From contig JAUWXJ010000163.1 in the NCBI GenBank assembly GCA_030616425.1, forward strand, positions 1 through 5,261: a DNA stretch of 5,261 bases, written 5' to 3'. Shown in pieces: positions 5,245 to 5,261 of the stretch. Made by a program: the position numbers and the translations under genes. The DNA comes from Desulfobacterales bacterium. GTDB taxonomy: Bacteria; Desulfobacterota; Desulfobacteria; Desulfobacterales; C00003060. The notes under the pieces were generated by a model. That model searched no databases. It was not told the origin of the DNA and worked only from the letters and a program-made list of their open reading frames with translations. The first letter of the stretch is position 1. The number at the start of each line of letters is the position of its first letter.

Positions 5245-5261
5245 TGATCACATATTTTTGC

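Overview
The window reads as a chromosomal stretch from a Gram-negative, probably deltaproteobacterial (Desulfobacterota, sulfate-reducer-like) genome. The pointers are a tRNA-Leu/tig/clpP proteostasis cluster, an exported Amidase_3 cell-wall hydrolase, a PilZ-like remnant, and a HesB/IscA-like gene with an in-frame UGA, a selenoprotein type known from that group. The taxonomy is inference; no rRNA or phylogenetic marker was compared.

Layout. Positions 1-1644 hold a minus-strand unit in the order tRNA-Leu(UAG), tig (trigger factor), clpP (N-terminal 50 codons only, running off the window). The tig stop and the clpP start overlap as TGATG. Candidate promoters for this unit lie at about 1690-1767. 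Divergent from it, 1930-2694 (+) encodes an exported N-acetylmuramoyl-L-alanine amidase. It is followed by five tandem 7-bp units (2703-2737) and tRNA-Pro(UGG) at 2813-2889.

Positions 2897-3255 contain no gene. They form a very large nested inverted repeat: a 16-bp perfect pair at the ends, a second long pair inside, several local hairpins, and a closing stem that runs into eight T residues. It could be a structured RNA made from the plus strand, or a MITE-like insertion. Just after it, 3344-3607 (+) encodes the C-terminal part of a PilZ-like domain, with signs of 5' decay.

The rest is minus-strand. tRNA-Lys(CUU) at 5168-5244 ends in a clear intrinsic terminator, followed by an HD-domain metal-dependent hydrolase (4242-5042). 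After that comes the most interesting gene, 3780-4112. It is a 110-codon HesB/IscA-like reading frame with a strong Shine-Dalgarno sequence, a TTGACA-type promoter, and TGA at codon 34, exactly where the family carries Cys or selenocysteine. A 41-nt stem-loop begins at that TGA and resembles a bacterial SECIS element. A gene caller that treats TGA as a stop would miss the first third of this gene or skip it altogether.

Functionally, tig and clpP belong together (nascent-chain folding and protein degradation). The other genes look like independent housekeeping or accessory units, not one pathway.
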